Assembly (NCBI RefSeq): GCF_006064855.1
Contig: NZ_CP040753.1
Span: forward strand, 2,708,001-2,772,000
Direction: 5' to 3'
DNA from: Sulfitobacter sp. BSw21498
GTDB taxonomy: Bacteria; Pseudomonadota; Alphaproteobacteria; Rhodobacterales; Rhodobacteraceae
Length of the DNA stretch: 64,000 nucleotides
How positions within the stretch are numbered: the first letter of the stretch is position 1; each line of letters begins with the position of its first letter. Shown one piece after another: positions 35,904-45,211 of the stretch. Both the position numbers and the translations under genes were made by a program. The notes beneath the pieces are model-generated. The model was not told the origin of the DNA. It worked only from the letters and a program-made list of their open reading frames with translations, and searched no databases.

Positions 35904-36958
35904 GCGCCCCAGCCTTCCGCCTGCATTTCGCGCAGACGGGACGCTGTACGCTCAAACTCAAAGGTACCCTCACCCTCTAGATACAACATTTCGGGTTCGG
36001 CAGATGCAGAACAGATCAACCGCACCTTGGCTTCATAAAGCGCGTCAATCAAAGTCACGAAACGCTTTGCCTCGTTGAAGTTCGACCTGCCAAGGCTGGG
36101 GATGTCATCCAGCATCAACACGCGCACGGCCTCTGCCAAGGTCAGGTAATCCGCTGCACCCAAGGGCTGACCGCACAGCGCGTGAAACTTGGCGCGGGCC
36201 ACCCCGTTGCGAAACTCCGGGACCACCACATCGCGACCTTTAACCCGCAAGACCAGCTCCTCCCCCGGTCCGCCGGCCAGATCGTTCCAGACAGCATCCA
36301 TCGCAGCACGGCTTTCAGGATTGACGGGGGTGAAATAGGATTTCGTACCAGCCAGCCGGTCCTGTCGGTAGTCCCGCGGACTGGCAAGCTCAATCACCTT
36401 CATCTTCTCTTTGATCAATTCGATGAAGGGCAAGAAAATCTGACGATTCAGCCCGTCTTTGTACAGATCATCCGGTATCCGGTTCGAGGTCGTCACCACA
36501 ACCACGCCAGCGGCGAAAAGGGCTTCGAACAGGCGTCCGACAATCATCGCATCGGTAATGTCGCTGATCTGCATCTCGTCAAACGCCAGCAGCTTCACAT
36601 TTGCCGCGACCTCTGCCGCCACGGGTGCAATAGCATCATCCACACCGGTTTTCCGGGCCTCGTGCATCGCGTTGTGAATTTCCTGCATGAACGCATGAAA
36701 ATGCACGCGCCGCGTAGGCACATCGCCCATATTCGCTGCGAACATATCCATGAGCATCGACTTGCCGCGCCCCACACCCCCCCAAAGGTAAAGACCCTGT
36801 GGCGGTTCGGGTGCGCGTTTGAAAAACCCTTTTTTCTGCGGGGCCATCAACGCACTTCGGATGCGGTCCAGCTCTGGCAAAACGGCTTCTTGTGCCGCAT
36901 CTGGCGACAGGCTGCCATCGGCAATTCGGTCTTCGTAAATGGAACGTAAATCGGTCAT
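35900..36958 (-). CDS. zapE: Cell division protein ZapE (AFG1-like ATPase)
   Basis: 352 residues. Walker A is GLYLWGGVGRGKSMLMDMF (about 56-74), followed by RVHFHAFMQEIH and Walker B LLAFDEMQISDITDAMIVGRLF. The arginine-containing TSNRIPDDLYKDGLNRQIFLPF motif follows. This is the AFG1/LACE1 family; E. coli ZapE binds FtsZ and modulates the Z-ring under stress. Single gene, divergent from an MFS transporter 61 bases away. Confidence 0.93.
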   Translation of the reverse strand: MTDLRSIYEDRIADGSLSPDAAQEAVLPELDRIRSALMAPQKKGFFKRAPEPPQGLYLWGGVGRGKSMLMDMFAANMGDVPTRRVHFHAFMQEIHNAMHEARKTGVDDAIAPVAAEVAANVKLLAFDEMQISDITDAMIVGRLFEALFAAGVVVVTTSNRIPDDLYKDGLNRQIFLPFIELIKEKMKVIELASPRDYRQDRLAGTKSYFTPVNPESRAAMDAVWNDLAGGPGEELVLRVKGRDVVVPEFRNGVARAKFHALCGQPLGAADYLTLAEAVRVLMLDDIPSLGRSNFNEAKRFVTLIDALYEAKVRLICSASAEPEMLYLEGEGTFEFERTASRLREMQAEGWGA

Positions 36959-37019
36959 ATCCCCGACTTACAACGTGCCACCTGCTTTGAAAAGAAGCAC
37001 TGAAGGCCGACCTGACCGT

Positions 37020-38324
37020 ATGATTGAAATTGACCCTCTCGGTTTCAAAGCTACGGTGGCGACAACAGCTTCGGGGGGCGTCGTGGAAAAGAACGCATCA
37101 ATCTTTACACCAGTGCTGATCGTCGGGTGTTTGATCATCATGGTCAGCTTCGCCGTGCGCGCATCCTTTGGTGTGTTTCAAATCCCGATCGCAGAAGAAT
37201 TCGGCTGGCTCCGATCAGAGTTTTCGTTAGCCATCGCGATCCAGAACCTCGCGTGGGGCATCGGGCAACCGATCTTTGGCGCGATGGCAGAAAAAATCGG
37301 TGACCGTCGCGCCATCATCATCGGGTCCGTGATCTATGCCGTGGGGCTGGTTCTATCGGCCAATTCCGTGTCCCCCATCGAACATCAAACCTATGCGTGG
37401 CTGGTCGGCTTCGGGATCGCGGGGACGGGATTTGGCGTTATTCTGGCTGTGGTTGGCCGCGCCTCTACCGCCGAAAACAGGTCGATGTCGCTGGCCATCG
37501 CCACCGCTGCGGGCAGCGCGGGTCAGGTCTTTGGGGCACCGGTGGCTGAATGGCTGCTGGGTTTCCTCAGCTGGCAGGCGACATTCCTCGTCTTTGCCGG
37601 CGCGATCATGGCGATGCTTTTGACGCTGCCGTTGATGCGCACGCCTGCCATGGCAAGCAAGGCCGAGCTGGAAGAAAGCCTGTCACAAATCTTGGGCAAA
37701 GCGCTGCGCGATCCGACATTTACCTTCATTTTTATCGGCTTTTTCTCCTGCGGGTATCAGCTGGCTTTTATCACCGCACATTTCCCCGCCTTCGTGACAG
37801 AGCTCTGCGGTCCTATCCTTGCCGGTGGCGTGCTGCATAATATCGGGATCACGACGACTTCGGCGCTTGGCGCGGTTGCGATTTCGCTGATTGGTCTGGC
37901 CAACATCGCCGGTACCTTGCTGGCGGGGTGGGCCGGTAAGCGGTATTCCAAGAAATACCTTTTGGCGGCGATTTATACGGGGCGTACCGTGATCGCGGCG
38001 CTCTTCATTATGCTGCCGATCACGCCGGTATCGGTCATTCTGTTCTCTGTCGGCATGGGGGCGTTGTGGCTGGCAACGGTGCCGCTGACCAGTGGTTTGG
38101 TCGCGCATATCTATGGGCTGCGCTATATGGGCACGCTGTACGGAATTGTGTTTTTCAGCCATCAATTGGGCAGCTTTTTAGGCGTTTGGCTGGGCGGGCG
38201 GATGTACGATGCTTACGGCGATTACACGGTCGTGTGGTGGATCGGCGTGGCCGTCGGCGCGTTTAGCGCACTGATCCATCTGCCGATCCGCGAACGCCGG
38301 TTGCCCGGACTGGTGACGACTTAG
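37020..38324 (+). CDS. MFS transporter (monocarboxylate/oxalate-formate antiporter-like)
   Basis: About 434 residues with 12 predicted spans. ASFGVFQIPIAEEFGWLRSEFSLAIAIQNLAWGIGQPIFG and the later GLRYMGTLYGIVFFSHQLGSFLGVWLGGRMYD resemble the subgroup that includes OxlT and monocarboxylate carriers. The substrate cannot be read from sequence. The start is uncertain: the ATG at 37020 gives a polar lead of about 20 residues, while a GTG at 37083 (VEKNASIFTPV) would begin just before the first span. The end overlaps the convergent alpha/beta hydrolase gene by four bases. Confidence 0.82.
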   Translation: MIEIDPLGFKATVATTASGGVVEKNASIFTPVLIVGCLIIMVSFAVRASFGVFQIPIAEEFGWLRSEFSLAIAIQNLAWGIGQPIFGAMAEKIGDRRAIIIGSVIYAVGLVLSANSVSPIEHQTYAWLVGFGIAGTGFGVILAVVGRASTAENRSMSLAIATAAGSAGQVFGAPVAEWLLGFLSWQATFLVFAGAIMAMLLTLPLMRTPAMASKAELEESLSQILGKALRDPTFTFIFIGFFSCGYQLAFITAHFPAFVTELCGPILAGGVLHNIGITTTSALGAVAISLIGLANIAGTLLAGWAGKRYSKKYLLAAIYTGRTVIAALFIMLPITPVSVILFSVGMGALWLATVPLTSGLVAHIYGLRYMGTLYGIVFFSHQLGSFLGVWLGGRMYDAYGDYTVVWWIGVAVGAFSALIHLPIRERRLPGLVTT

Positions 38325-39244
38325 GGCGTTGCGCTGATATGCGCCCTGATCGCCGCGACAATCTGGGGCGCGTGGGTATAGGGCAGGCCATGGCCCGCAC
38401 CTGTGATCACCTCGTGTTCGGCGGTCCGGTTCCATTCGGCGAGGCTGCCAATGGCTGAAGCGGGGATCACCCGATCCTCGTCGCCCCACACCGCCAGTAC
38501 AGGGATGTCGAACGACTGGATCGCGCGGTGTTCGTCGCGTAGCACGTCAGCCAGAATACCGCGGCGGCTGGCCAGCACCGCGGGAACATAATGCTTATAG
38601 TCCAGCTGCTCTGCCTGATGGTCATGGATATGTGGCACCTGCACGGGGGTGTCGCGTTCGGCCTTGATGCCGCGGCGGAATGTGGGTGGGAAAAGCACCA
38701 GCATCAGCCAATCGCCAATAACCGGCGTTTTGGCCATGAAATCTACCAGCTTGTTGTGCGCCAGCCCCATGCCTGCCGGTGCCAGCAAGATCAGCCGTTC
38801 GACCCGGTCGGGGAAGGCGGCGGCAAAACAGGACGCGATGGAGCCCCCCATGGAATAGCCCAACAGGGTAAAACTGCCGGTCACGTCCTGGTCTTCCAGC
38901 AGGTCTTGTAGTTGTTTGATAAAGAACTGTCGGTCCTGCGGTCCGGAAGGGCGGTCTGAATATCCCCGCCCGTAAAGATCATAGGTCAAAGTGCGATAGC
39001 CCATCGATGCCAACCCCCGGGCCACAGCGCGCCAGGCAAGGCTGGGGGTGGTCAGCCCGTGCACACAGACAGCAACAGGCCCTTGGGCGGGGCCGATCCA
39101 TTCATAGTGGGTCACGCCGCCTGGCAGCTCTGCAAACTGGCCAGAAGCGCTGCCCCGGTCCGCGTCCTCCATCTCGGCGCGGTTGCGTTCAATCACAAGC
39201 GGGATCGCAACCACCAGCATACCAAGTAGGAGAAACCAGATCAT
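38321..39244 (-). CDS. Alpha/beta hydrolase
   Basis: 307 residues with an N-terminal membrane anchor (about 2-18, IWFLLLGMLVVAIPLVI). The catalytic triad can be placed: nucleophile Ser in LLGYSMGGSIAS (near residue 133), Asp in AVWGDEDRVIPAS, and His in ITGAGHGLPYTH. The oxyanion strand is CVHGLTTPSLAW. The substrate is unknown. The ATG overlaps the stop of the ornithine cyclodeaminase-like gene, so it ends a three-gene operon with a HAD phosphatase. Confidence 0.85.
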   Translation of the reverse strand: MIWFLLLGMLVVAIPLVIERNRAEMEDADRGSASGQFAELPGGVTHYEWIGPAQGPVAVCVHGLTTPSLAWRAVARGLASMGYRTLTYDLYGRGYSDRPSGPQDRQFFIKQLQDLLEDQDVTGSFTLLGYSMGGSIASCFAAAFPDRVERLILLAPAGMGLAHNKLVDFMAKTPVIGDWLMLVLFPPTFRRGIKAERDTPVQVPHIHDHQAEQLDYKHYVPAVLASRRGILADVLRDEHRAIQSFDIPVLAVWGDEDRVIPASAIGSLAEWNRTAEHEVITGAGHGLPYTHAPQIVAAIRAHISATP

Positions 39245-40161
39245 CTACGCGCGCGCCACCGGTCAAGGATGTAGCGGCTGGTCATCAGGTCCAGATGCGC
39301 GCCCCCGCCGTTTTTGAACAGGGTGATCTCGTCGTCTGACTGGCGGGTAAAGGATCCCATATCATAGTAATCCGCGACGATGTCATTGGCAGAAAGCACC
39401 CCTTGGGCGATGGGGATTTTCAGCTCTCCGATGTGGTCAACCGTGGTGTCGAGGCTGTCGACGAATAGTCTTGTTTTGGTCAGCGCCGCGTCGTCTACCT
39501 CGCGCATGTCGGGGCGATAGGCTCCGATCAGGTCAAGGTGCTGGCCGGGTTGCAGCCACGCGCCCTTGATCAGCGGTTCGATCGACATGGTGGCGCTGGT
39601 GATGATGTCCGCGTGGCGCACGGCGGTCTCAAGGTTGTCGGCGATCTTCAGACCCTTGATATCGCGGGCCATCGCTTGCGCATTCGGGGCAGAGCGGTTC
39701 CACACGGTAAATTCGGCATCGGGAAAGACCGCGCTATAGGCGGCATGCAGTCCGCGCCCTTGGGTGCCTGCGCCGACAATCAGGATTTTGCGGCTGTCAG
39801 GGCGGGCAAGCTTGCGGGCCGCCAGCAGACTGTCACCGGCGGTTTTCCATTTGGTAACAAGATGAAAATCCACCAGCGCCTCGAGCGCGCCATGATCGTC
39901 GGCATAAAGCGACACGCCACCGTTCACCATAGGTGCCCCTTTGGCGGGGTTGTCGGGAAAGATGGTGGCGGATTTCACGGCCAGCCCCAGCCCGTCGATC
40001 CAGGCGGCGCGGTTCAGCAGCGTGTCCTTGCCACGGTACAAAAACGTATCCGAAATCTCGGCGCGCGGTAGTTTGTGGCCGGCGGCCAGCGCATCGGTCA
40101 GGCCGATCCAGTCCAGCAGCGCCTCGCCTTGGTCAAAGGGGATAATATCGAACTGGGTCAT
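39241..40161 (-). CDS. Ornithine cyclodeaminase / mu-crystallin family protein
   Basis: 306 residues from the ATG at 40161, which overlaps the stop of the upstream HAD gene. The NAD-binding motif is ILIVGAGTQGRGLHAAYSAVFP, and RDIKGLKIADNLETAVRHADIITSAT is typical of the family. Members include ornithine cyclodeaminases, alanine dehydrogenases and imine reductases, so the exact reaction is open. The N-terminus (TDALAAGHKLPRAEISDTFLY) binds substrate in known relatives. Confidence 0.85.
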   Translation of the reverse strand: MTQFDIIPFDQGEALLDWIGLTDALAAGHKLPRAEISDTFLYRGKDTLLNRAAWIDGLGLAVKSATIFPDNPAKGAPMVNGGVSLYADDHGALEALVDFHLVTKWKTAGDSLLAARKLARPDSRKILIVGAGTQGRGLHAAYSAVFPDAEFTVWNRSAPNAQAMARDIKGLKIADNLETAVRHADIITSATMSIEPLIKGAWLQPGQHLDLIGAYRPDMREVDDAALTKTRLFVDSLDTTVDHIGELKIPIAQGVLSANDIVADYYDMGSFTRQSDDEITLFKNGGGAHLDLMTSRYILDRWRARR

Positions 40162-40778
40162 GCGGCTTCTTCCTCGGTCAGCAGACCTGCGGTGACCAGC
40201 CTGTCTGCCCACCCGTCCGGTCCGGTGAAGTGGTGGGTTTGCCAGCCACGGGCGTTTGCGGCGTTGATATTGTCAATGCGGTCATCGGCGAACAACAGCG
40301 CGTCGCCTGACAGGCCTGAGGTATCTTCAAGTGCGGCATAGATCGCAGGGTCCGGCTTGATCATGCCCATATGGCCCGAGATAAAATCGCGATCGAACGC
40401 ACGCAAGAATGGGTAGTGCTGCGCCGCAAGATCATAGGACTGGATGCCGAAATTGGTCAGCGAAAAAACAGGCACGTCCTTGGCCTGCAGCGCTTCTTTC
40501 AGCCGCAATGAGCGGGGGATCACGGGCGCTGCCATCTCGATCCAGCGGTCGTGCCACATGCGGATTTCGGCGCGCCACGCGGGGTTTTCCTCGGCGGCGG
40601 CATAGATCGTGTCGGTAAAATGCTGCCCGCTGTCGACGCGGTCGTTCATGCCGTGCAGGTCGACTTCGGCGAACATGGCGCGGCGGCGTTCCTCTCCGAT
40701 GACGGAATCGTAGAACCGTTCGGGCTGCCATTCGATCAGCACATTTCCAATGTCAAAGACGACTGCTGCTGGTTTCAT
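40158..40778 (-). CDS. HAD family phosphatase
   Basis: 206 residues. The HAD motifs are in order: motif I VFDIGNVLIEW (nucleophile Asp near residue 9), motif II FSLTNFG, motif III Lys in HMGMIKPDPAIYAAL, and motif IV LFADDRIDNINAA. The DIGNVL form of motif I is typical of the YihX-type sugar phosphatase / haloacid dehalogenase subgroup. The substrate is not known. First gene of an ATGA-linked trio with the cyclodeaminase-like and hydrolase genes. Confidence 0.88.
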   Translation of the reverse strand: MKPAAVVFDIGNVLIEWQPERFYDSVIGEERRRAMFAEVDLHGMNDRVDSGQHFTDTIYAAAEENPAWRAEIRMWHDRWIEMAAPVIPRSLRLKEALQAKDVPVFSLTNFGIQSYDLAAQHYPFLRAFDRDFISGHMGMIKPDPAIYAALEDTSGLSGDALLFADDRIDNINAANARGWQTHHFTGPDGWADRLVTAGLLTEEEAA

Positions 40779-40825
40779 GTGCTCTTCCTTTTGCCGGGTC
40801 CGAAGGGGTCTTGCTGCCCCGAGCC

Positions 40826-41275
40826 CTACCGTTGTGCCGCGCGAAGTTCGCGCTCTAGTGCTTCCAGAAAACGGGAGCGGTCTGCCTTTGTAAACCCTTT
40901 GCCACCGCCCTGACGGAACGGGTCGGCGGCGCGCAGGTCGGTCATCAGATCGCGGGTTGCCAGCACGTTACCGATATTGGCCGAGGTCAGCGCTTCGCCG
41001 TTGTGTTTCAGCACCCGTGCGCCCGCTTCGACGCAGCGCGCCGCTAGGGGGATATCGCCCGTGACCACCACATCGCCAGGGCCGCAGCGGTCTGCGATCC
41101 AGATGTCGGCGATGTCGGGGCCGTCGGGGACAATCACCGTTTCGACCAGTGGGTTCTGCGAGGGGCGCAGCCCGCCGTTGGACACCACATACATCCGTAC
41201 CTTGTGACGGGTGGCCACGCGTTCGGCCTCTGCTTTGACGGGGCAGGCATCAGCGTCGATATAAAGCGCGGTCAT
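40826..41275 (-). CDS. YaiI/YqxD family protein (DUF188)
   Basis: 149 residues, the standard length. The start [21 protein letters not shown] and the middle segment [33 protein letters not shown] define the DUF188 family. Its fold is related to PIN/NYN nucleases, with conserved Asp residues ([14 protein letters not shown]), but no activity is established. Nine bases separate it from the fghA stop upstream of which it lies on the same strand. Confidence 0.92.
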   Translation of the reverse strand: MTALYIDADACPVKAEAERVATRHKVRMYVVSNGGLRPSQNPLVETVIVPDGPDIADIWIADRCGPGDVVVTGDIPLAARCVEAGARVLKHNGEALTSANIGNVLATRDLMTDLRAADPFRQGGGKGFTKADRSRFLEALERELRAAQR

Positions 41276-41284
41276 TGTCCCAGC

Positions 41285-42118
41285 CTATCGCGCATACAGG
41301 GCGTCGGCATGGAACGCGATGTGGTCTTCCATGAACGTCGAGATGAAGAAATAGCTGTGATCGTACCCCGGTTGCATCCGCAGTGTGGCATTCTGGCGCG
41401 CCTTCGCTATCGCCTCGGCCAATGCTTCGGGCTTGAGCAGATCAAGGAACTGATCATCCGTGCCCTGATCAATCAGGATCGGGCCGTCAAAACCGCGTTC
41501 GGCCATCAAAAGCGTTGCGTCATGTTTGGCCCATGTGGTTTCGTCATTGCCAAGGTATGCGGCCAGCTGTTTGCGACCCCAATCGCTGCTGGTGGGGTGG
41601 GCGATCGGTGCGAAGGCAGAGACCGAGGTAAACCGTCCCGGCAAGTTCATCGCCAATGTCAGCGCCCCGTGCCCGCCCATCGAGTGCCCGCAGATCGCCT
41701 GACGGTCCATATCCAGCGCGAAATTTTCGCCAAGCAGCGCAGGCAGTTCGTCGGCGATATAGTCCCACATCTGGAAATGCGGCTTCCACGGGTCTTGTGT
41801 GGCGTTCACATAAAAGCCCGCGCCTTTGCCCAGATCATAGGCGTCATCATCGGCCACATCATCCCCGCGCGGCGATGTATCAGGAAAAACGACTGCGATC
41901 CCGTGTTCAGCGGCCCATGCCTGTGCCCCTGCCTTGGTCATCGCGTTTTCGTGGGTGCAGGTCAGGCCTGACAGGAACCACATCAGCGGTACCGGTCCCT
42001 GCTTGGCCTCTTCGGGGAGGAACAGGGCAAAGGTCATATCGCAGCTGCAGGCCGTGGAGCGGTGGGAATAGACGCCTTGGGTGCCTCTGAAGCTGGTGTT
42101 CTCGGAAATCGTTTTCAT
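41285..42118 (-). CDS. fghA: S-formylglutathione hydrolase
   Basis: 277 residues, matching the family. The enzyme hydrolyses S-formylglutathione to formate and glutathione in glutathione-dependent formaldehyde oxidation. The start MKTISENTSFRGTQGVYSHRS is typical; GHSMGGHGALTLAM supplies the nucleophile Ser, and the Asp and His lie in ILIDQGTDDQFL and GYDHSYFFI. ATG at 42118 was chosen by homology. The partner formaldehyde dehydrogenase gene is not in the window. Confidence 0.93.
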   Translation of the reverse strand: MKTISENTSFRGTQGVYSHRSTACSCDMTFALFLPEEAKQGPVPLMWFLSGLTCTHENAMTKAGAQAWAAEHGIAVVFPDTSPRGDDVADDDAYDLGKGAGFYVNATQDPWKPHFQMWDYIADELPALLGENFALDMDRQAICGHSMGGHGALTLAMNLPGRFTSVSAFAPIAHPTSSDWGRKQLAAYLGNDETTWAKHDATLLMAERGFDGPILIDQGTDDQFLDLLKPEALAEAIAKARQNATLRMQPGYDHSYFFISTFMEDHIAFHADALYAR

Positions 42119-42218
42119 CGGGCGTCTCCTGTGTCTGGTTGGTATATGGCTATCGGGCATCGACGCGGGCGGCAAGGGCGGGACGCTGCGCGGCGCGTAT
42201 TTGCGAAAAGGGTGAAGG

Positions 42219-43148
42219 CTACAGGCCCGTCACCCATGCGATCACGAGACTGACGCTGAGGATGCTGAACAGCGTTGACACCAGTATCGCAGCAGAGACA
42301 CGTTGCGGCCCTACGTTGTAGTGTTGGGCGAGCATATAGACATTGCCCGCAACGGGCAGCGCGGCGGTGGCGATGATAACACCTGCCTTATACGGGTCCA
42401 CATGGAACAGCCACAGCGCAGCAAGGGCGACAAACGCGGGGTGCAGCACCAACTTGCAAAAAGACAGCCAGCCTGCAACGTGCAGTTTTTCGGCAGATTT
42501 TGTGGCCAGCGAGGCGCCGATTGCGAACAACGCGCCAGGGGTTGCCGCACCGCCCAGGATCGCCAGAAAGTCATTCATCGGGGCCGGAATGGGGATGCGC
42601 AGGCCGGACCAGAAGAAGCCCAATGTCATCGCAACGATCATCGGGTTTTTCACCAGCCCCAAGCCAATGGTGCGCAAGGCGCGCAAGCTAAGTTGGCCGT
42701 CGCGCGACCCGGTGATCAGGATGACGATGAGGCTGGAGAAGACGATCAGATCTACCGCCAGTGCTAGTACCACAGGGCCGATTGCCTCTGCCCCGAGCAA
42801 AAGCGTGAGCATGGGGACGCCAAGAAAGCCGGTGTTGCCGATGACGGCGCATTGCGCCTCCATTGCGGTGCTGGGAACGTCAAGCCCGCGCCAAAAGCCG
42901 ACCAACGTGGCGATGCCATAGACGAACCCTGTTCCCCACAGATAGGCCGCGACAAGCCGTGTGTCCCAGACCTCTGCCAGGGACAGATTGGCAGAAAAGC
43001 GGAACAGCATGGCGGAGAGCGCAAAATAGAAGACGAACTTGGTCAGATAGGCCGTGGCTTCTGCGGTGAAGAACCGTGTGCGCCCGGCCCAATAGCCCAG
43101 ACCGATCAGCGCGAAAAAGGGCAGTGTTTTGAGAAAGATCGCCAGCAT
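42219..43148 (-). CDS. AEC family transporter
   Basis: 309 residues with ten predicted spans in two halves. The N-terminus (LKTLPFFALIGLGYWAGRTRFF) and the C-terminal AGVIIATAALPVAGNVYMLAQHY segment are typical of the auxin efflux carrier family, which exports small organic anions. The substrate is unknown. No co-transcribed gene is evident: paaK lies 204 bases upstream, and that gap holds a 10-base-pair inverted repeat. Confidence 0.88.
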   Translation of the reverse strand: MLAIFLKTLPFFALIGLGYWAGRTRFFTAEATAYLTKFVFYFALSAMLFRFSANLSLAEVWDTRLVAAYLWGTGFVYGIATLVGFWRGLDVPSTAMEAQCAVIGNTGFLGVPMLTLLLGAEAIGPVVLALAVDLIVFSSLIVILITGSRDGQLSLRALRTIGLGLVKNPMIVAMTLGFFWSGLRIPIPAPMNDFLAILGGAATPGALFAIGASLATKSAEKLHVAGWLSFCKLVLHPAFVALAALWLFHVDPYKAGVIIATAALPVAGNVYMLAQHYNVGPQRVSAAILVSTLFSILSVSLVIAWVTGL

Positions 43149-43225
43149 GTGGAATTGGTAGCGGCTGCTTGTGCTTCGTGCAACGGGGCAACAGTGCTGT
43201 GATGCAAATACATCTGCTTTGGGTG

Positions 43226-43280
43226 GGGGACGCTGTCAGTTCAGGGGGCGGAGCGTGGCAGTCTATTCGGCAGCGTCCCC
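43226..43280. repeat. 10-bp perfect inverted repeat between paaK and the AEC gene
   Basis: GGGGACGCTG (43226-43235) is exactly complementary to CAGCGTCCCC (43271-43280), with 35 GC-rich bases between. On the minus strand it lies downstream of paaK and in the leader of the AEC gene. No U-tract follows, so it is not a standard terminator; an RNA structure or a distal-loop operator is possible. The rest of the 204-base gap holds no gene I can support. Confidence 0.4.
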
Positions 43281-43352
43281 GCAATTTCAGAGGTCTAGAT
43301 CGACCGCGTGGTGGCGTGCGCGGCCGATGGGTTTGCAGGCGCGCTGCGGCGG

Positions 43353-44663
43353 CTAGCCTTTGGGGCGGTTGTCGATGATGCGCACGGCTTTGCCTTCGGA
43401 GCGGGTGATGCTGTTCACATCGCCCACGTCGATTTGCACGCTGATGCCCACGGTCTCTTTGATCTGCGCGGCCAGTTGTTGCGCTGCAGCCTCACGGGCG
43501 AGTCCGCCAACGGTGGCGTCGGCACATTCGCACAGCACGCGCATCTGATCCATCCGGTCCGGTTTGCTCAGCTCGATCTGGAAATGCGGGGCGAGTCCGG
43601 GTGTCGCCATCAGGGCTTCCTCGATCTGCGTGGGGAAAACATTGACGCCGCGCAGGATGATCATATCGTCGCTGCGGCCGGTGACTTTTTCCATCCGGCG
43701 CATGCTGCGCGCGGTGCCGGCCAGCAGGCGGGTCAGGTCGCGGGTGCGGTAGCGGATGATCGGAAACGCCTCTTTGGTGAGCGATGTAAACACCAGTTCG
43801 CCTTTTTCGCCGTCGGCTACGGGCTGGCCTGTTTCGGGGTTGATCACTTCGGGATAGAAATGATCCTCCCAGATGTGCAGCCCGTCCTTGGTCTCGACGC
43901 ATTCGCAAGAGACACCGGGGCCCATGATCTCGGACAGGCCATAGATATCAACGGCGTGCATATCGAACGCCTGTTCAATCTCGATCCGCATGGCGTTGGT
44001 CCAGGGTTCGGCCCCGAAGATACCCACCTGTAGCGAGGAGTGGCGCGGGTCGATGCCTTGACGCGCGTATTCGTCGAGGATCGATAGCGCGTAAGAAGGC
44101 GTCACCGTGATGCCGTCGGGCTTGAAATCTTCGATCAGGCGCACCTGCCGCGGGGTCATCCCGCCCGAGATCGGCACCGTGCTAAGCCCGAGGTTATCAG
44201 CCCCCAGATGTACCCCTAACCCGCCCGTAAACAGCCCATACCCGTAAGCATTGTGCAGCATGTCGCCGGGTTTGAGCCCCGCAGCACGCAGGGACCGCCC
44301 CATGACAGTTCCCCAATTGGCGAGGTCGTTTTTCGTATAACCCACGACCGTTGGCTGGCCCGTCGTGCCCGATGACGCATGGATGCGCGCCAGCTGGTCG
44401 CGGGGCACGGCGAACATGCCAAAAGGGTAATTATCGCGTAGATCGGTTTTAACGGTGAAGGGGAACTTTGCAAGATCCGACAGGCTGTGTAGGTCGTCGG
44501 GGTGTACGCCCGCTGTGTCAAAGCTTTGGCGGTAAAAGGGGACGTTCGCATAGGCGTGGTGCAGTGATTTCTTCAGCCGCTCCAGCTGTAGGGCGCTGAT
44601 TTCATCGCGGCTGGCAAGCTCGATCGGGTCGAGGGATGATCGGGCGGGCGTGAGGTCTTTCAT
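43353..44663 (-). CDS. paaK: Phenylacetate-CoA ligase
   Basis: 436 residues. It forms phenylacetyl-CoA from phenylacetate, CoA and ATP, the first step of aerobic phenylacetate degradation. The adenylate-forming motif is HASSGTTGQPTVVGYT (near residues 90-105). YGLSEIMGPGVSCEC and the C-terminal RDLTRLL, RSDDMIILRGVNVFPTQIEE are diagnostic for PaaK. It is translationally coupled to paaI upstream (ATGA). The ring epoxidase (paaABCDE) and later genes are not in this window. Confidence 0.95.
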   Translation of the reverse strand: MKDLTPARSSLDPIELASRDEISALQLERLKKSLHHAYANVPFYRQSFDTAGVHPDDLHSLSDLAKFPFTVKTDLRDNYPFGMFAVPRDQLARIHASSGTTGQPTVVGYTKNDLANWGTVMGRSLRAAGLKPGDMLHNAYGYGLFTGGLGVHLGADNLGLSTVPISGGMTPRQVRLIEDFKPDGITVTPSYALSILDEYARQGIDPRHSSLQVGIFGAEPWTNAMRIEIEQAFDMHAVDIYGLSEIMGPGVSCECVETKDGLHIWEDHFYPEVINPETGQPVADGEKGELVFTSLTKEAFPIIRYRTRDLTRLLAGTARSMRRMEKVTGRSDDMIILRGVNVFPTQIEEALMATPGLAPHFQIELSKPDRMDQMRVLCECADATVGGLAREAAAQQLAAQIKETVGISVQIDVGDVNSITRSEGKAVRIIDNRPKG

Positions 44664-45097
44664 GGGGTCATTTCCTCCTCGAAATGATGGCCTTTGATGG
44701 TGCGTGACAGGCCACGGAACAAGGCGATGGTGCGCCCGTCCTCCCCCGTGACTGTCACGTCATAAACGCCGGAGCGTCCGGTTTTTGATTGTTCCCGCGC
44801 TGTTGCCAGCAGTCGTTCGTCCGGTTTGCCGGGGGCGAGGTAGGAAATCTGGTTCTGTTGGGCCACGGCAAGCTGGTTGTAGCTGTTGCAGGCAAAGGCA
44901 AATGCGCTGTCCGCGAGGGTAAAGATATACCCGCCGTGTGCGATGCCGTGGCCGTTAAGCATGACCGGGGTGATCACCATCGACAGGTCTGCCTCTCCGG
45001 GGCCGATATGGTCGATCCGCATGCCCAACGACTGGCTTGCTGTATCGGTTGACCACATGGCGGCAGCGGATTTTTCAGCACGGAGTTGCGGGGTCAT
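44660..45097 (-). CDS. paaI: Hydroxyphenylacetyl-CoA thioesterase PaaI
   Basis: 145 residues, a hotdog-fold thioesterase. Typical features are MLNGHGIAHGGYIFTLADSAFAFACNSY, including the conserved HGG with downstream Asp. PaaI rescues CoA from stalled intermediates of phenylacetate breakdown. AAAGG lies nine bases before the ATG. First gene of a two-gene unit with paaK, divergent from DUF2794; an inverted repeat lies in the 114-base promoter gap. Confidence 0.93.
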   Translation of the reverse strand: MTPQLRAEKSAAAMWSTDTASQSLGMRIDHIGPGEADLSMVITPVMLNGHGIAHGGYIFTLADSAFAFACNSYNQLAVAQQNQISYLAPGKPDERLLATAREQSKTGRSGVYDVTVTGEDGRTIALFRGLSRTIKGHHFEEEMTP

Positions 45098-45150
45098 GAC
45101 GGGCCTTTATGTTTCACATTTTGAATGCTTGCACAGATAATGTAACGCGT

Positions 45151-45180
45151 TCAAGAGATTTGATCTGCGGGCTCTCTTGA
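45151..45180. promoter_or_regulatory. Inverted repeat in the paaI / DUF2794 divergent promoter region
   Basis: TCAAGAGA (45151-45158) and TCTCTTGA (45173-45180) form a perfect eight-base dyad with a 14-base spacer between divergently transcribed genes. It suits an operator for a dimeric regulator of the paaI-paaK unit. No paa regulator gene is in the window, so this is inference from position and symmetry. Confidence 0.35.
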
Positions 45181-45211
45181 TTTGAGCGTCGAAGGGCGCA
45201 ACTGTCAAAGT

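Noticed and set aside
39241..40161. BhcD iminosuccinate reductase of the beta-hydroxyaspartate cycle
   Set aside because: The family fits, but bhcA, bhcB and bhcC are not adjacent, so only the broad ornithine cyclodeaminase call is supported.
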